Shown here one piece after another: positions 18,151 to 28,502 of a DNA stretch of 64,000 nt. A model generated the notes under the pieces. The model did not search any database. It saw nothing but the letters and a program-made list of their open reading frames with translations, and was not told the origin of the DNA. The stretch's first letter is position 1, and every line of letters begins with the position of its first letter. A program made the position numbers and the translations under genes. Source of the stretch: Xenorhabdus griffiniae (GTDB taxonomy: Bacteria > Pseudomonadota > Gammaproteobacteria > Enterobacterales > Enterobacteriaceae); contig NZ_CP147737.1 of NCBI RefSeq assembly GCF_037265215.1, positions 1,892,001-1,956,000 of the forward strand. Reading direction: 5' to 3'.

Positions 18151-18176
18151 GTAATTTTATTTCTCAGATAGGCAAC
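18135..18176 (+). promoter_or_regulatory. Inverted repeat overlapping leader ORF end
   Basis: A perfect 9-bp stem GTTGCCTAT (18135-18143) / ATAGGCAAC (18168-18176). The left arm lies within the last codons of the leader ORF, so a ribosome finishing or dropping off the ORF would decide whether the stem forms. There is no U tract, so any termination would be Rho-type. Confidence 0.5.
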
Positions 18177-18190
18177 GCATAAAAGCTTTA

Positions 18191-18295
18191 TATACACATT
18201 AAGCTTCAAGTTGCAATTTACAACACGCTATGAAGCCTGATTTACTCCCGCTTCGCGGGAATAAATCACACGCATCTTGAAGTTAGATTGGTATA
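18191..18295. repeat. Palindromic intergenic repeat, full length
   Basis: TATACACATTAAGCTTCAAG to GTTAGATTGGTATA with hairpin TCCCGCTTCGCGGGA. It lies within the likely mgtC-ATPase transcript, between the leader ORF and the ATPase gene, so it would be part of the leader RNA. Confidence 0.88.
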
Positions 18296-18358
18296 TAGAA
18301 ATTTATCCCTTGCGGAAAGGGATGATAGCTATTGCAAATTGAATATAGAGAAAGCGTT

Positions 18359-21058
18359 ATGACTGAGAAATACACCAATAAATCAGCTAATTTTTTCAAG
18401 GAAAAAGAATTTATCGTCGCGAAACGAGCTAATCAAAGCCTTGAACATATTCTTACTGATCTCAACGGCAGTACATTGGGTTTAACTGATGATGATGCCA
18501 TAGAACGTTTAGGACAGTATGGTATTAATGAAGTTGCACATGAAAAAACACCTCATGCTCTGATGCAACTTATTGCCGCTTTCCACAACCCGTTTATCTA
18601 CGTATTGCTCGTATTAGCTACTATCAGTTTTTGCACTGAATATTTGTTGCCATCACTCAACGGAGAAGAAACAGAACTTACGGGGGTTATTATTATTCTA
18701 ATAATGGTTACATTAAGTGGATTACTTCGGTTCTGGCAGGAATATCGAACAAATAAGGCGTCGGAAGCCTTAAAATCAATGGTGAATACAACTGCAACCG
18801 TTTTGAGACGCCCTTCTGATAATACTCAATCACAGAAAAAAGAAATTCCAATCAAATACCTGGTTCCAGGAGATATTGTTTATTTATCTGCCGGAGACAT
18901 GATCCCCGCAGATTTGTACTTAACCGAATCCAGAGATTTATTTATCAGCCAGGCCATTTTGACAGGGGAAGCGATCCCCGTCGAAAAATATGACACGATG
19001 GCTCATGTGAGTGCCAAGACAGCTCGTTCTGATAATGTATCTGAAACAGAGTTACTTGAATTTTCTAATGTTTGCTTAATGGGAACCAATGTGACCAGTG
19101 GCACTGCGACTGCGGTGGTTATAGCGACAGGAAAGCAAACTTACTTTGGTTCACTGGCAAAATCTATCGTAGGAACACGAGCACAAACCGCATTTGATCA
19201 CGGTGTTAATAGTGTTAGCTGGCTATTGATCCGTTTTATGTTGGTTATGATACCAATTGTATTGTTAATCAATGGATTAACAAAAGGTGATTGGCTTGAT
19301 GCAGCGTTGTTTGCGCTGGCGGTTGCTGTTGGTTTAACCCCTGAAATGCTGCCCATGATTGTCAGTTCTAATTTGGCAAAAGGGGCTATTGCTATGTCAA
19401 AGAAAAAGGTCATTGTCAAACGACTCAATGCAATCCAGAACTTCGGTGCAATGGATATATTATGTACGGACAAGACAGGAACACTAACGCAAGATAAAAT
19501 TATTCTCCAGCACTACTTAGATACAGAAGGCAAGGAAGATGCTTCTGTACTCCACTGGGCTTGGTTAAACAGTTTTCATCAAAGTGGCACCAAAAACGTA
19601 ATGGATCAAGCCATTGTTAGGTATGGATGCAATAATTCAGATTTCGATTTCCTCCGCGGATACAGAAAAATTGATGAGTTACCTTTTGATTTTGTTAGAC
19701 GCAGATTGTCAATTTCTATACAGAATTTGTCTAATAACTATCAATTAGTTTGCAAAGGAGCCGCAGAGGAAATGCTATCAGTTTGCTCCTATATAAGGGT
19801 AAAAGAGAAAATTATTCCTCTAACTGAAGAAGGCCGCAACAATGTCATGGAATTAGTTAGCAGTTATAACGAACAAGGTTTCAGAGTGTTAATCTTAGCG
19901 ACTCGGGAGTTAAGTCATGATGAAGTGAAACCTCCACTTTCTGTTGCTGATGAAAAGGAGATGGTGCTACAAGGTTTATTAACATTTTTAGATCCACCAA
20001 AAGAAAGTGCTGCAATGGCAATTGCGGCATTAAGGGAAAACGGTGTTTCGATTAAGGTGCTTACCGGAGATAATCCTGTTGTTACGGCTAAAATTTGCCG
20101 AGATGTGGATTTAGATTCTGGAAATATTCTTATTGGCCCTGATATTGAACTAATGAGTGATGAAAACCTTTCAAAAGAAGTGGAATTAAGGTCAGTCTTT
20201 TGTAAGTTAACCCCTCTGCAAAAATCCCGCATTTTAAAATCATTGCAAAATAATGGACATACTGTTGGTTTTCTTGGTGATGGAATAAATGATGCGCCAG
20301 CATTACGGGATGCCGATGTTGGAATTTCGGTTGATACCGGGACGGATATCGCAAAAGAATCAGCCGATATCATCCTGCTTGAGAAGAATTTGATGGTCTT
20401 AGAAGAGGGAGTAATTAAGGGAAGGGAAACGTTTGGGAATATCATCAAGTATTTAAATATGACGGCTAGTTCAAATTTTGGAAATGTATTTTCTGTATTA
20501 GTTGCCAGTGCATTTATTCCATTTTTACCGATGTTAGCCATTCATTTGCTTGTACAAAACCTAATGTACGATATTTCTCAACTGTCTTTACCGTGGGACA
20601 AAATGGATAAGGAGTTTCTGAAAAAACCCCGTAAATGGGATGCAAAGAATATAGGGCGTTTTATGCTCTGGATTGGTCCTACGTCATCTATCTTCGACAT
20701 TACGACTTATGCTGTGATGTGGTATGTATTTGCAGCTAACAGTCTAGAATATCAAGCATTATTTCAGTCGGGGTGGTTTGTGGAAGGATTGCTATCACAG
20801 ACCTTGGTTGTACATATGTTGCGCACACAAAAAATTCCTTTTGTGCAAAGTACGGCAGCACTTCCGGTTTTATTAACGACACTAATAATAATGGTACTTG
20901 GTGTTTACATTCCATTCTCTGCATTTGGTACCCTAATTAGGTTGCAACCACTACCGTGGGAATATTTTCCATGGTTAATTGGGACATTAATAAGCTACTG
21001 TATCATTGCTCAAATGATGAAGCAGTTTTATATTCATCGATTTGGTGGATGGTTGTAA
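18359..21058 (+). CDS. mgtB: P-type Mg2+-importing ATPase
   Basis: An 899-residue P3-type ATPase that imports Mg2+ across the inner membrane, equivalent to MgtA/MgtB (898-908). Features in order: N-terminal cation-ATPase domain, actuator domain with the ILTGEAIPVEK loop, membrane segment GLTPEMLPMIV, phosphorylation site LCTDKTGTLTQDK, nucleotide site VCKGA, hinge LTGDNP and GFLGDGINDAPALR, and C-terminal membrane bundle ending FYIHRFGGWL. The ATG at 18359 follows GAGAAAG and is preferred over the upstream in-frame TTG at 18332. Named mgtB because of mgtC next door; mgtA is equally possible from the sequence. Confidence 0.93.
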   Translation: MTEKYTNKSANFFKEKEFIVAKRANQSLEHILTDLNGSTLGLTDDDAIERLGQYGINEVAHEKTPHALMQLIAAFHNPFIYVLLVLATISFCTEYLLPSLNGEETELTGVIIILIMVTLSGLLRFWQEYRTNKASEALKSMVNTTATVLRRPSDNTQSQKKEIPIKYLVPGDIVYLSAGDMIPADLYLTESRDLFISQAILTGEAIPVEKYDTMAHVSAKTARSDNVSETELLEFSNVCLMGTNVTSGTATAVVIATGKQTYFGSLAKSIVGTRAQTAFDHGVNSVSWLLIRFMLVMIPIVLLINGLTKGDWLDAALFALAVAVGLTPEMLPMIVSSNLAKGAIAMSKKKVIVKRLNAIQNFGAMDILCTDKTGTLTQDKIILQHYLDTEGKEDASVLHWAWLNSFHQSGTKNVMDQAIVRYGCNNSDFDFLRGYRKIDELPFDFVRRRLSISIQNLSNNYQLVCKGAAEEMLSVCSYIRVKEKIIPLTEEGRNNVMELVSSYNEQGFRVLILATRELSHDEVKPPLSVADEKEMVLQGLLTFLDPPKESAAMAIAALRENGVSIKVLTGDNPVVTAKICRDVDLDSGNILIGPDIELMSDENLSKEVELRSVFCKLTPLQKSRILKSLQNNGHTVGFLGDGINDAPALRDADVGISVDTGTDIAKESADIILLEKNLMVLEEGVIKGRETFGNIIKYLNMTASSNFGNVFSVLVASAFIPFLPMLAIHLLVQNLMYDISQLSLPWDKMDKEFLKKPRKWDAKNIGRFMLWIGPTSSIFDITTYAVMWYVFAANSLEYQALFQSGWFVEGLLSQTLVVHMLRTQKIPFVQSTAALPVLLTTLIIMVLGVYIPFSAFGTLIRLQPLPWEYFPWLIGTLISYCIIAQMMKQFYIHRFGGWL

Positions 21059-22279
21059 ATGATTCTCATTAAATAATAGCTTATTCTGTGTGGGTTAAGG
21101 GAATAATCCATACGAAATATATGGAATTATGACTCTTATCATAACGAACTTTTTGCAGGTATTTAGAATAGGTCTTGATGTTATCTCTAAACATGAACTT
21201 CTTATCACAATACAAATGAATTTAAGGAATAAATAGCGTTACATTTACCTGTTATTTTTTTTATTTAAAACGCCAAATTAATCTATCTATTGCTATTTAT
21301 TTCCAAAGTTAAATGGGATGAATTGCTTTTTTATATCTGTTTTTTCATCTGGTTTTATTTGTTTTTATTCTCATCCTTTATTCGTCTTTTAATTAGGTTT
21401 TATGTGATAATATGCTGTTGCCAAATTTGCATTTGGGAGTTATTTTATATTTATATTTTTTGTTATTTAAGCAAATTAATTTTTGGTTAATAAGTTATCT
21501 TGTTTGAGAATTTTACTGCTGATTTTCCTGTGCGGAAAAGCTGCATAAAACATTTGTTATTCTTATTATTTTCACCATGGAAGTGAAAATAATTGATTAA
21601 TTTTTCTTATTTATTTTGCGTGTGGGCTGACTAAAGAGGAGGAATAATCAACAAGAGGATCTTGGTTAAATTTATGTCACAAGCAAATGGTGTATGTATT
21701 TGTTTGGTTTAGATAAATTTATTGATTATGGTGGCAAAAAATATCCTTGATAGATTGTGGAGGGGATTGAATTTTGTTTAATTAGCAAAGCATTGTTAGT
21801 TGAGTTTACGGAGGTGGGAAGATATGGATGTTTTTTTATTTCAATATCATACTGTATTTTATCTTATTTTTGTGATCTGTGTGATGTTTGTACGCAAAGT
21901 AGGAATGTATGCATTTTTTCTTCTGTTTGAAAATACTGCGATCATAAACTAAAAATGATCATACTGATAGCTTTTCAATAACTAGTATTCACATTTAATT
22001 AATAAATTTGGCATGACTATGATCTAAATCAAGTGATAGTGGAAGATGAGTGCCTACCTACATTATTAAGACGCAAATTTTATTAGAATATTGATAATTT
22101 AACTAAGGGAAAGATTTTTTATCGTTATTTTGGATTTATAAGTTTAATAGATCGTATAAAACCAAAAACGCTGCCTAATATTTTTATTTAAATAATTTAA
22201 CTTATTAATTGTAGACTATTTCTCGTTTTTTTTGCTTGAATAGTTAATGAGCTATAATCATAATAAAAAGTGTTAGTTT
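21059..22279. other. Long AT-rich intergenic region upstream of flhDC
   Basis: More than 1.2 kb with no credible gene. The only sizeable ORF (21290-21490) encodes a low-complexity string of Phe, Ile, Tyr and Leu with no SD. Such AT-rich DNA is a natural target of H-NS, and regulators of flhDC commonly bind far upstream. Nothing else is recognised apart from the sites listed separately. Confidence 0.6.
22019..22032. promoter_or_regulatory. FNR-like site
   Basis: ATGATCTAAATCAA matches the FNR consensus TTGATNNNNATCAA at nine of ten half-site positions. It lies about 600 bases upstream of flhD. A chance match in AT-rich DNA is possible. Confidence 0.3.
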
Positions 22280-22295
22280 TGTGATGTAGATCACA
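22280..22295. promoter_or_regulatory. CRP-binding site upstream of flhDC
   Basis: TGTGATGTAGATCACA contains perfect TGTGA and TCACA half sites with a 6-base spacer. Its centre would lie about 72 bases before a start of transcription near 22360, close to the position of the CRP site in the E. coli flhDC promoter. Catabolite control of motility is therefore likely. Confidence 0.8.
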
Positions 22296-22323
22296 TAGTA
22301 TTTAAAATGACATATGTTCTCCG

Positions 22324-22353
22324 TTGTATAAGTTGATGATTCAGGAGTAAAGT
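22324..22353 (+). promoter_or_regulatory. Candidate flhDC promoter
   Basis: TTGTAT and TAAAGT separated by 18 bases. Both hexamers are imperfect, as expected for an activator-dependent promoter. It was placed mainly because of the CRP site upstream; a leader of about 260 bases would result. Confidence 0.35.
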
Positions 22354-22619
22354 TAATTAGCATTAAGAATATTCTTAATCAATTGTGGCAAGTGCATTAC
22401 CCAGATGACGCAATAATACTTTTACAACCCATTACCGAAATATTTTAGAAATTGGGCGATCCCAAGAGTAATACAAAGGACAGTTACTGCTCTGGCTAAA
22501 GATGTATATTTCAGTTATGTCGGAGATTATTGAATCTCATGCTACTGGTAATTTTGTCGTGAGTGATTCTTTGATCACTTAATTTGATTTTTTCATGTAA
22601 TCGGACGGGATATATAGAA

Positions 22620-22970
22620 ATGAGTACGGCTGAATTGCTCAAACATATTTATGACATAAATTTATCGTATTTGCTTTTGGCACAACGGCTAATTAACCAT
22701 GAGAAAGCATCTGCGATGTTCCGTTTAGGTATTAGTGAATCGATGGCTGATACGTTGGCCGAGCTGACATTGCCTCAGTTAGTAAAATTAGCTGAAACAA
22801 ACCAACTGGTTTGCCATTTTCGGTTTGAAGACCACGAAACCGTACAGCAGTTAACTAAAGAATCGCGGGTGGACGATCTGCAACAAATTCATACAGGTAT
22901 CTTACTGTCTACTCATCTTTTTCGGCAGTTATCCGCCCAGGATGACACTTCAATCAAGAAAAGAGCGTAA
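22620..22970 (+). CDS. flhD: Flagellar master regulator subunit FlhD
   Basis: A 116-residue protein, same length as E. coli FlhD. The block [20 protein letters not shown] and [14 protein letters not shown] are nearly unchanged. With FlhC it forms FlhD4C2, the class 1 activator that opens class 2 flagellar promoters with sigma-70. The start at 22620 matches the family; an upstream in-frame TTG/ATG extension from 22584 is not conserved. It is separated from flhC by two bases. Confidence 0.97.
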   Translation: MSTAELLKHIYDINLSYLLLAQRLINHEKASAMFRLGISESMADTLAELTLPQLVKLAETNQLVCHFRFEDHETVQQLTKESRVDDLQQIHTGILLSTHLFRQLSAQDDTSIKKRA

Positions 22971-22972
22971 AG

Positions 22973-23554
22973 ATGGTTGAAAAAAGTATTGTTCAGGAAG
23001 CGAAAGATATTCAGCTGGCAATGGAACTCATCACTTTAGGTGCGCGATTGCAGATGCTTGAAAGTGAAACTCAGTTAAGTAGAGGTCGATTGATCCGGTT
23101 GTATAAAGAGTTACGGGGAAGCCCTCCGCCTAAAGGGATGCTCCCCTTTTCGACGGATTGGTTTATGACTTGGGAACAAAATATTCATTCGTCAATGTTC
23201 TACAATGCTTACCGTTTTCTATTGAAAAGTGGACATTGTGAAGGCGTAGAGGCTGTTGTCAAAGCCTATCGTTTATATCTTGAGCAATGCCCGCCGGCGA
23301 GTGAAGAAGGGCCTGTTCTGGCATTAACCAGAGCTTGGACGTTGGTTCGTTTTGTTGACAGTGGGATGTTACAGCCAACACAATGTCGCTGTTGTGGTGG
23401 GACTTTTATCACACATGCTCACCAGCCGGTAAATAGCTTTGTTTGTAGTCTTTGTCAGCCCCCTTCACGGGCAGTAAAAAAACGTAAACTTTCCTCTCAA
23501 CCTGCCGATACTAATTCACAACTGCTGGATGGATTTGCTCAGCAAGCTATGTGA
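22973..23554 (+). CDS. flhC: Flagellar master regulator subunit FlhC
   Basis: A 193-residue partner of FlhD and the DNA-contacting subunit. The zinc site is formed by CRCCGGTF and FVCSLCQPP (four Cys near residues 138-160). The N-terminal half ([20 protein letters not shown]) is strongly conserved. The extra C-terminal tail after the zinc site is hydrophilic and variable, as in the family. Confidence 0.97.
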   Translation: MVEKSIVQEAKDIQLAMELITLGARLQMLESETQLSRGRLIRLYKELRGSPPPKGMLPFSTDWFMTWEQNIHSSMFYNAYRFLLKSGHCEGVEAVVKAYRLYLEQCPPASEEGPVLALTRAWTLVRFVDSGMLQPTQCRCCGGTFITHAHQPVNSFVCSLCQPPSRAVKKRKLSSQPADTNSQLLDGFAQQAM

Positions 23555-23576
23555 ATTTAAATGGGAAAGTAAAATT

Positions 23577-23611
23577 CAGGTTACAGGTTTGATTATAAAC
23601 TCTGTAACCTG
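23577..23611. terminator. Inverted repeat between flhC and motA
   Basis: A 10-bp perfect stem CAGGTTACAG / CTGTAACCTG, extended by GTTT/AAAC. No T tract follows, so it could be an mRNA-processing or weak termination signal at the flhDC end. Confidence 0.45.
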
Positions 23612-23688
23612 TCGTCACACTCTTCTTCATTTATCGATTCTCCCTGTTCAGATCCCATCTGCTCACCAACTTAGCTAAAGGATATCGC

Positions 23689-24570
23689 GTGTTAGTACTT
23701 TTAGGATATATCGTGGTTTTTGGTGCGGTAATTGGTGGCTACCTGCTTGTCGGTGGTCACATGGGCGCACTTTATCAGCCAGCGGAATTTTTGATTATTG
23801 CAGGTGCGGGAATTGGCGCTTTTATCGTGGGCAATAATGGCAAGGCGATAAAGGCAACATTGCGTGTGTTACCAAAAGTATTACGTAGCTCAAAATACAA
23901 TAAAGCGATGTATATGGATCTTATGGCGTTGCAGTTTCGCCTGTTGTCCAAATCTCGCCAACATGGGCTATTGGCTTTGGAGCGAGATATTGAAAATCCA
24001 CACCAAAGCGACATTTTTACCCAGTATCCTCGTCTGTTAAAAGATCAGTATTTGATGGATTTTATTACTGATTATATGCGCCTGATCATCAGCGGTAACA
24101 TGAATCCTCATGAAATTGAAGCCTTGATGGATGAAGAAATTGAGACTTATGAACAAGAAAGTGAAGTACCCGCGACGAGTTTGGCAATGGTAGGGGATTC
24201 ACTGCCTGCATTCGGGATTGTTGCGGCTGTTATGGGCGTCGTTCACGCATTGGGATCTGCGGATCGTCCGGCAGGAGAATTGGGCGTGTTGATCGCACAT
24301 GCGATGGTAGGCACATTCCTTGGGATCTTATTGTCTTATGGTTTCGTTTCCCCTCTGGCAACACTCCTTCGTCAACGCAGCAGTGAGCAGGTCAAAATGA
24401 TGCAATGCATCAAAGTGACGCTGCTTTCCAGTTTGCATGGTTATGCACCACAAATTGCAGTTGAATTCGGTCGTAAAACGTTATTCCTCACAGATCGTCC
24501 TTCATTCACAGAACTGGAAGAACATGTTCGTCGGGTTAAATCCCCTGTACAACAAGAAGTTGAAGAATAA
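23689..24570 (+). CDS. motA: Flagellar motor stator protein MotA
   Basis: A 293-residue inner-membrane protein with four membrane segments, forming with MotB the proton-driven stator. It begins with GTG, as in E. coli, coding [18 protein letters not shown]. The large cytoplasmic loop keeps the charged residues that touch FliG (SKSRQHG, DIENP). The pore helices contain [19 protein letters not shown] and [14 protein letters not shown]. motB follows after two bases. Confidence 0.97.
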   Translation: MLVLLGYIVVFGAVIGGYLLVGGHMGALYQPAEFLIIAGAGIGAFIVGNNGKAIKATLRVLPKVLRSSKYNKAMYMDLMALQFRLLSKSRQHGLLALERDIENPHQSDIFTQYPRLLKDQYLMDFITDYMRLIISGNMNPHEIEALMDEEIETYEQESEVPATSLAMVGDSLPAFGIVAAVMGVVHALGSADRPAGELGVLIAHAMVGTFLGILLSYGFVSPLATLLRQRSSEQVKMMQCIKVTLLSSLHGYAPQIAVEFGRKTLFLTDRPSFTELEEHVRRVKSPVQQEVEE

Positions 24571-24572
24571 TT

Positions 24573-25586
24573 ATGAGAGCGAATAATGTTTCTGTCGTCA
24601 GAATAAAGAAGCGTAAAAAACATGATTCGAACCATGTCGGCGGATCATGGAAGATTGCTTATGCTGATTTTATGACTGCAATGATGGCATTCTTTCTGGT
24701 TATGTGGTTGATATCGATAGCCAGCCCGCAGGAATTGACCAGCATTGCTGAGTATTTCCGTACCCCTTTAAAGGTAGCAATTAATCAGGGACAGAAAAGC
24801 AGCGATAGCACCAACCCGATCCCTGGGGGAGGGGATGATATTTCCCAACAGGATGGAGAAGTCTTCCGTCAATCTAATACCGTTGAAGCTAAAGAAGAAA
24901 CTCGCCGCTTAAATCGGTTACGCCAGCAACTTGATCAATTGATTATTACCGATCCTCGCCTTAAAGAGCTGCGTCCTCATTTATTGATTGACATGATGGA
25001 TGAAGGTTTACGTATTCAGATTATCGATCGAGAAAATCGTCCGATGTTCATGATTGGCAGTTCGAAAGTCGAAAGTTACATGAGCGATATCTTGCGGGCA
25101 ATTGCGCCGATCTTAAATGATATTCCCAATAAAATCAGTCTTTCTGGTCATACCGATAATTTACAGTATGCTAACGGCCAGCGGGGTTACAGTAACTGGG
25201 AACTTTCTTCCGATCGTGCCAATGCATCAAGGCGTGAATTGCTGATAGGTGGTCTGGATGAAGCCAAAGTCCTGCGAGTTGTGGGTATGGCATCCACGGT
25301 TAGTATGCAGAAAGATATCGATCCTAATGCGCCGGTTAACCGTCGTATCAGCATTATTGTACTCAATAAAGAGGCAGAAAAAAGGATTGAGCAGGAAAAT
25401 AGTGGCGGTAACGCCATGACCGCTAACAATAGTATGGATATGCAAGAAGTCATCAGAATGGATTCCAATGAGGGAGCGGCGGCTCAGCAACCCACCGAAC
25501 AATCCCATGTGATCATAAAACATGAAATCGCAAAATCGGAACAGCCATCGGCTGAACCGCCGAGTGATAATAAGATGACAGAGTAA
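24573..25586 (+). CDS. motB: Flagellar motor stator protein MotB
   Basis: A 337-residue stator subunit. The proton-carrying Asp32 is in [17 protein letters not shown], the single membrane helix. The periplasmic OmpA-like domain binds peptidoglycan ([39 protein letters not shown]). The C-terminal tail (last 60 residues) is longer than in E. coli (308) and hydrophilic. It is the end of a motAB pair and lies six bases before cheA. Confidence 0.96.
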   Translation: MRANNVSVVRIKKRKKHDSNHVGGSWKIAYADFMTAMMAFFLVMWLISIASPQELTSIAEYFRTPLKVAINQGQKSSDSTNPIPGGGDDISQQDGEVFRQSNTVEAKEETRRLNRLRQQLDQLIITDPRLKELRPHLLIDMMDEGLRIQIIDRENRPMFMIGSSKVESYMSDILRAIAPILNDIPNKISLSGHTDNLQYANGQRGYSNWELSSDRANASRRELLIGGLDEAKVLRVVGMASTVSMQKDIDPNAPVNRRISIIVLNKEAEKRIEQENSGGNAMTANNSMDMQEVIRMDSNEGAAAQQPTEQSHVIIKHEIAKSEQPSAEPPSDNKMTE

Positions 25587-25592
25587 GTAACG

Positions 25593-27821
25593 ATGGATAT
25601 TACCGCGTTTTATCAAACTTTTTTTGATGAAGCAGATGAACTGTTGGCTGATATGGAGCAGCACTTATTGCTACTCGATGCCGATGAGCCAGATCATGAG
25701 CAGTTAAATGCAATATTTCGCAGCGCCCACTCCATTAAAGGGGGCGCTGCGACTTTTGGTTTTACCAAACTGCAACAGACCACACATGTTTTGGAAAATC
25801 TGCTCGATAGCGCCAGACGTGATGAAATACGTTTGACCGTTGACATTATCAACTTGTTTTTAGAAGCGAAAGATATTATGCAGCAACAATTGGATGCCTA
25901 TAAAAGTTCTCAGGAGCCGGATGAAGACACATTCAATTATATCTGCGAGACACTGCGTCAGCTGGCATTAGAACTACAGCAAGGGCAGCAGGAAAAAGAA
26001 TTTTTTGCAGCAATCCCTGAGATTCAGGCTGAACATGTCACAGAAGATGTTGTAAGTGACGTTGAGGAAAAACAGGCAGTAGTATTGGCCCAGCCTGAAG
26101 AGAATCAGCCAAAAGAGCGGTATACTTCAACAGACAAATCCAATCATGGACAGATACGTGTTCATTTATCTGGTTTGAAAGAACGCGAAGTTAGTTTAAT
26201 GAAGGATGAATTGGGGCATCTTGGTGAGATTTATGATGTAGAACAGACTACCAATAGCCTTGAAGCTTCATTAATCACATCTGCGACAGAAGATGATATT
26301 ACGGCTGTATTGTGTTTTGTCATTGAGCCTGAGCAAATCACTTTTTTACCCCCCAATGAGTCTCCGTCAGAAGGCGCGGACACTGAAACAGAACAAGATG
26401 CCACCGTAGTAAGCGGTGATGCTGTAGATACAGCCGTAAAAACGGATACGGTAAAAACTACGGCAGAAAATAGTAGTAATACAGCAAAAGATACTATCAC
26501 AGCAACAAAGACGACAATTACAAACAATCCACAGCCGACTGACGCCCCGAAAAAAACAGATGTACGTGAAGTTGGGCGTCCGGCACCACGCCCGGCAGCA
26601 GGATCGCCACGCCAACGTGCGGAATCATCCAGTATTCGTGTTGCTGTAGAAAAAGTTGATCAGCTTATCAATTTAGTGGGTGAATTGGTCATTACCCAAT
26701 CTATGCTGGCTCAACATTGTAACGGTCTGGAACCGACCAAACACAGCGAATTGTTGAGCTGTATGGCTCAATTGCAGCGAAATTCCCGTGACTTGCAAGA
26801 ATCTGTCATGTCAATTCGCATGATGCCGATGGAATACGTTTTTAGCCGTTACCCACGTTTGGTGCGGGATTTGGCTGGAAAACTCAATAAAAAAGTGGAA
26901 TTGACACTCATTGGCAGTTCGACAGAACTGGATAAGAGTTTAATTGAACGGATTATCGATCCTCTAACTCACCTGGTACGTAACAGCCTTGATCATGGTA
27001 TCGAAAGTCCGGAAAAACGCCTTGCGGCGGGTAAACCAGAGACGGGTAATTTGACGCTGGCAGCAGAGCATCAAGGTGGGAATATCTGTATTGAAGTTAT
27101 TGATGATGGGGCAGGTCTAAACCGTGAAAAGATCTTAGCAAAAGCACAATCTCAGGGCTTAAGCGTCAGTGAAAATATGAGCAATGAAGAAGTGGCAATG
27201 CTGATTTTTGCTCCCGGTTTCTCTACCGCAGAAGTGGTAACTGATGTTTCTGGCCGTGGTGTTGGCATGGATGTGGTCAAACGCAATATTCAGGATATGG
27301 GCGGGCAAATTCAGATTAATTTCCAGGCAGGAAAGGGAACTGTTATTCGCATTTTGCTGCCGCTGACATTAGCGATACTGGATGGTATGTCAGTCAGAGT
27401 CAATGAGGAAGTTTTTATCCTGCCACTGAGTGCTGTCGTGAGTTCATTGCAACCACAAGAGGAAGATATTTATCCATTGGCGGGTGATGAAAAACTATTG
27501 CTGGTACGTGGGGAATATTTACCTCTGCTTGAACTGTATCGCATATTCGATATCCCTAATGGAATCACTGATCCAACGAAAGGCATCGCTGTTATTGTGC
27601 AGAGTGCCGGACGCCGTTATGCCTTGTTGGTAGATAAACTGGTGGGGCAACATCAAGTTGTTGTTAAAAATATTGAGAGCAATTATCGCAAAGTACCGGG
27701 GATTTCGGCGGCCACCATTATGGGGGATGGCAGCGTTGCACTCATTATTGATATTCCGGCTTTGCAAAAACTTAACCACGAACAGTTGGCTCAGCGCAAA
27801 ACATTTCACACTAAAAGGTAA
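25593..27821 (+). CDS. cheA: Chemotaxis histidine kinase CheA
   Basis: A 742-residue kinase that phosphorylates CheY and CheB. Domains: HPt (1-105) with phospho-His46 in [12 protein letters not shown]2 CheY/CheB-binding domain (about 180-250, starting [10 protein letters not shown]); dimerisation P3 from about 345 ([15 protein letters not shown]); ATPase P4 with [17 protein letters not shown] and GRGVGMDVV; CheW-like P5 at the end. It is nearly 90 residues longer than E. coli CheA (654). The extra length is a low-complexity Thr/Ala/Asp-rich linker before P3 (about 260-345). Confidence 0.96.
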   Translation: MDITAFYQTFFDEADELLADMEQHLLLLDADEPDHEQLNAIFRSAHSIKGGAATFGFTKLQQTTHVLENLLDSARRDEIRLTVDIINLFLEAKDIMQQQLDAYKSSQEPDEDTFNYICETLRQLALELQQGQQEKEFFAAIPEIQAEHVTEDVVSDVEEKQAVVLAQPEENQPKERYTSTDKSNHGQIRVHLSGLKEREVSLMKDELGHLGEIYDVEQTTNSLEASLITSATEDDITAVLCFVIEPEQITFLPPNESPSEGADTETEQDATVVSGDAVDTAVKTDTVKTTAENSSNTAKDTITATKTTITNNPQPTDAPKKTDVREVGRPAPRPAAGSPRQRAESSSIRVAVEKVDQLINLVGELVITQSMLAQHCNGLEPTKHSELLSCMAQLQRNSRDLQESVMSIRMMPMEYVFSRYPRLVRDLAGKLNKKVELTLIGSSTELDKSLIERIIDPLTHLVRNSLDHGIESPEKRLAAGKPETGNLTLAAEHQGGNICIEVIDDGAGLNREKILAKAQSQGLSVSENMSNEEVAMLIFAPGFSTAEVVTDVSGRGVGMDVVKRNIQDMGGQIQINFQAGKGTVIRILLPLTLAILDGMSVRVNEEVFILPLSAVVSSLQPQEEDIYPLAGDEKLLLVRGEYLPLLELYRIFDIPNGITDPTKGIAVIVQSAGRRYALLVDKLVGQHQVVVKNIESNYRKVPGISAATIMGDGSVALIIDIPALQKLNHEQLAQRKTFHTKR

Positions 27822-27825
27822 CATC

Positions 27826-28323
27826 ATGTCAGCCATAGAAGAATTTAATAAATTATCGGGGGAAACGACCGGAAAGGAATATCTGGTTTTCACCTTAGGT
27901 GATGAAGAGTATGGAATTGAAATATTAAAAGTGCAGGAAATTCGCGGTTATGACCAGGTTACCCGCATTGCAAACACGCCTGCTTTTATCAAGGGGATCA
28001 CCAACCTGCGTGGGGTGATCGTTCCTATCATCGATTTGAGGATCAAATTCTCACAAGAAGATGTCACTTATAACGACAACACTGTTGTGATTGTCCTGAA
28101 TTTGCTTAACCGTGTTGTTGGGATTGTGGTTGATGGTGTGTCTGACGTGCTGTCGCTGAAAGAAGATCAGATTTGTCCAGCACCAGAATTTGCGGTCACT
28201 TTATCTACAGAATATCTGACGGGGCTGGGTTCTATTGATGAACGGATGCTGATTCTGGTTGATATCGAGAAGCTTCTCAATAGTGAAGAAATGGCTTTGG
28301 TTGATTCAGTCGCCAAAAGTTGA
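27826..28323 (+). CDS. cheW: Chemotaxis coupling protein CheW
   Basis: A 165-residue adaptor linking receptors to CheA. It starts [16 protein letters not shown] at 27826, five bases after the cheA stop; a longer in-frame reading upstream overlaps cheA and is ignored. The SH3-like domain has [30 protein letters not shown], and [16 protein letters not shown], the receptor-binding face. Length fits E. coli (167). Confidence 0.97.
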   Translation: MSAIEEFNKLSGETTGKEYLVFTLGDEEYGIEILKVQEIRGYDQVTRIANTPAFIKGITNLRGVIVPIIDLRIKFSQEDVTYNDNTVVIVLNLLNRVVGIVVDGVSDVLSLKEDQICPAPEFAVTLSTEYLTGLGSIDERMLILVDIEKLLNSEEMALVDSVAKS

Positions 28324-28423
28324 TGTAAAGATTGATGTTTTGGGGCTACTGCAATAAAAATCAGTAGTCCCTTTGTCTTAGATCAAAAAAATACCGTAAA
28401 AAATCAATTTTTAGAATTATACG

Positions 28424-28450
28424 TAAAGTTCCCTTTTAGTGTGCCGATAA
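28424..28450 (+). promoter_or_regulatory. Sigma-28 (FliA) promoter of chemoreceptor gene
   Basis: TAAAGTTC, 11 bases, GCCGATAA: a near-perfect match to the FliA consensus TAAAGTTT-N11-GCCGATAA. It lies 53 bases before the receptor start codon and makes the receptor-cheRBYZ block a class 3 unit. Confidence 0.9.
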
Positions 28451-28502
28451 CTATCTGTAATTCTAAAAATCGGCATAGAAATTTAGTAAAAAAAGGGAAG
28501 TT

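Noticed and set aside
18332..18358. TTG start for the Mg2+ ATPase
   Set aside because: The ATG at 18359 has a better SD and matches the length of MgtA/MgtB.
21290..21490. 66-residue hydrophobic ORF in the flhDC upstream region
   Set aside because: Low-complexity Phe/Ile/Leu/Tyr string from AT-rich DNA, without SD or a family resemblance.
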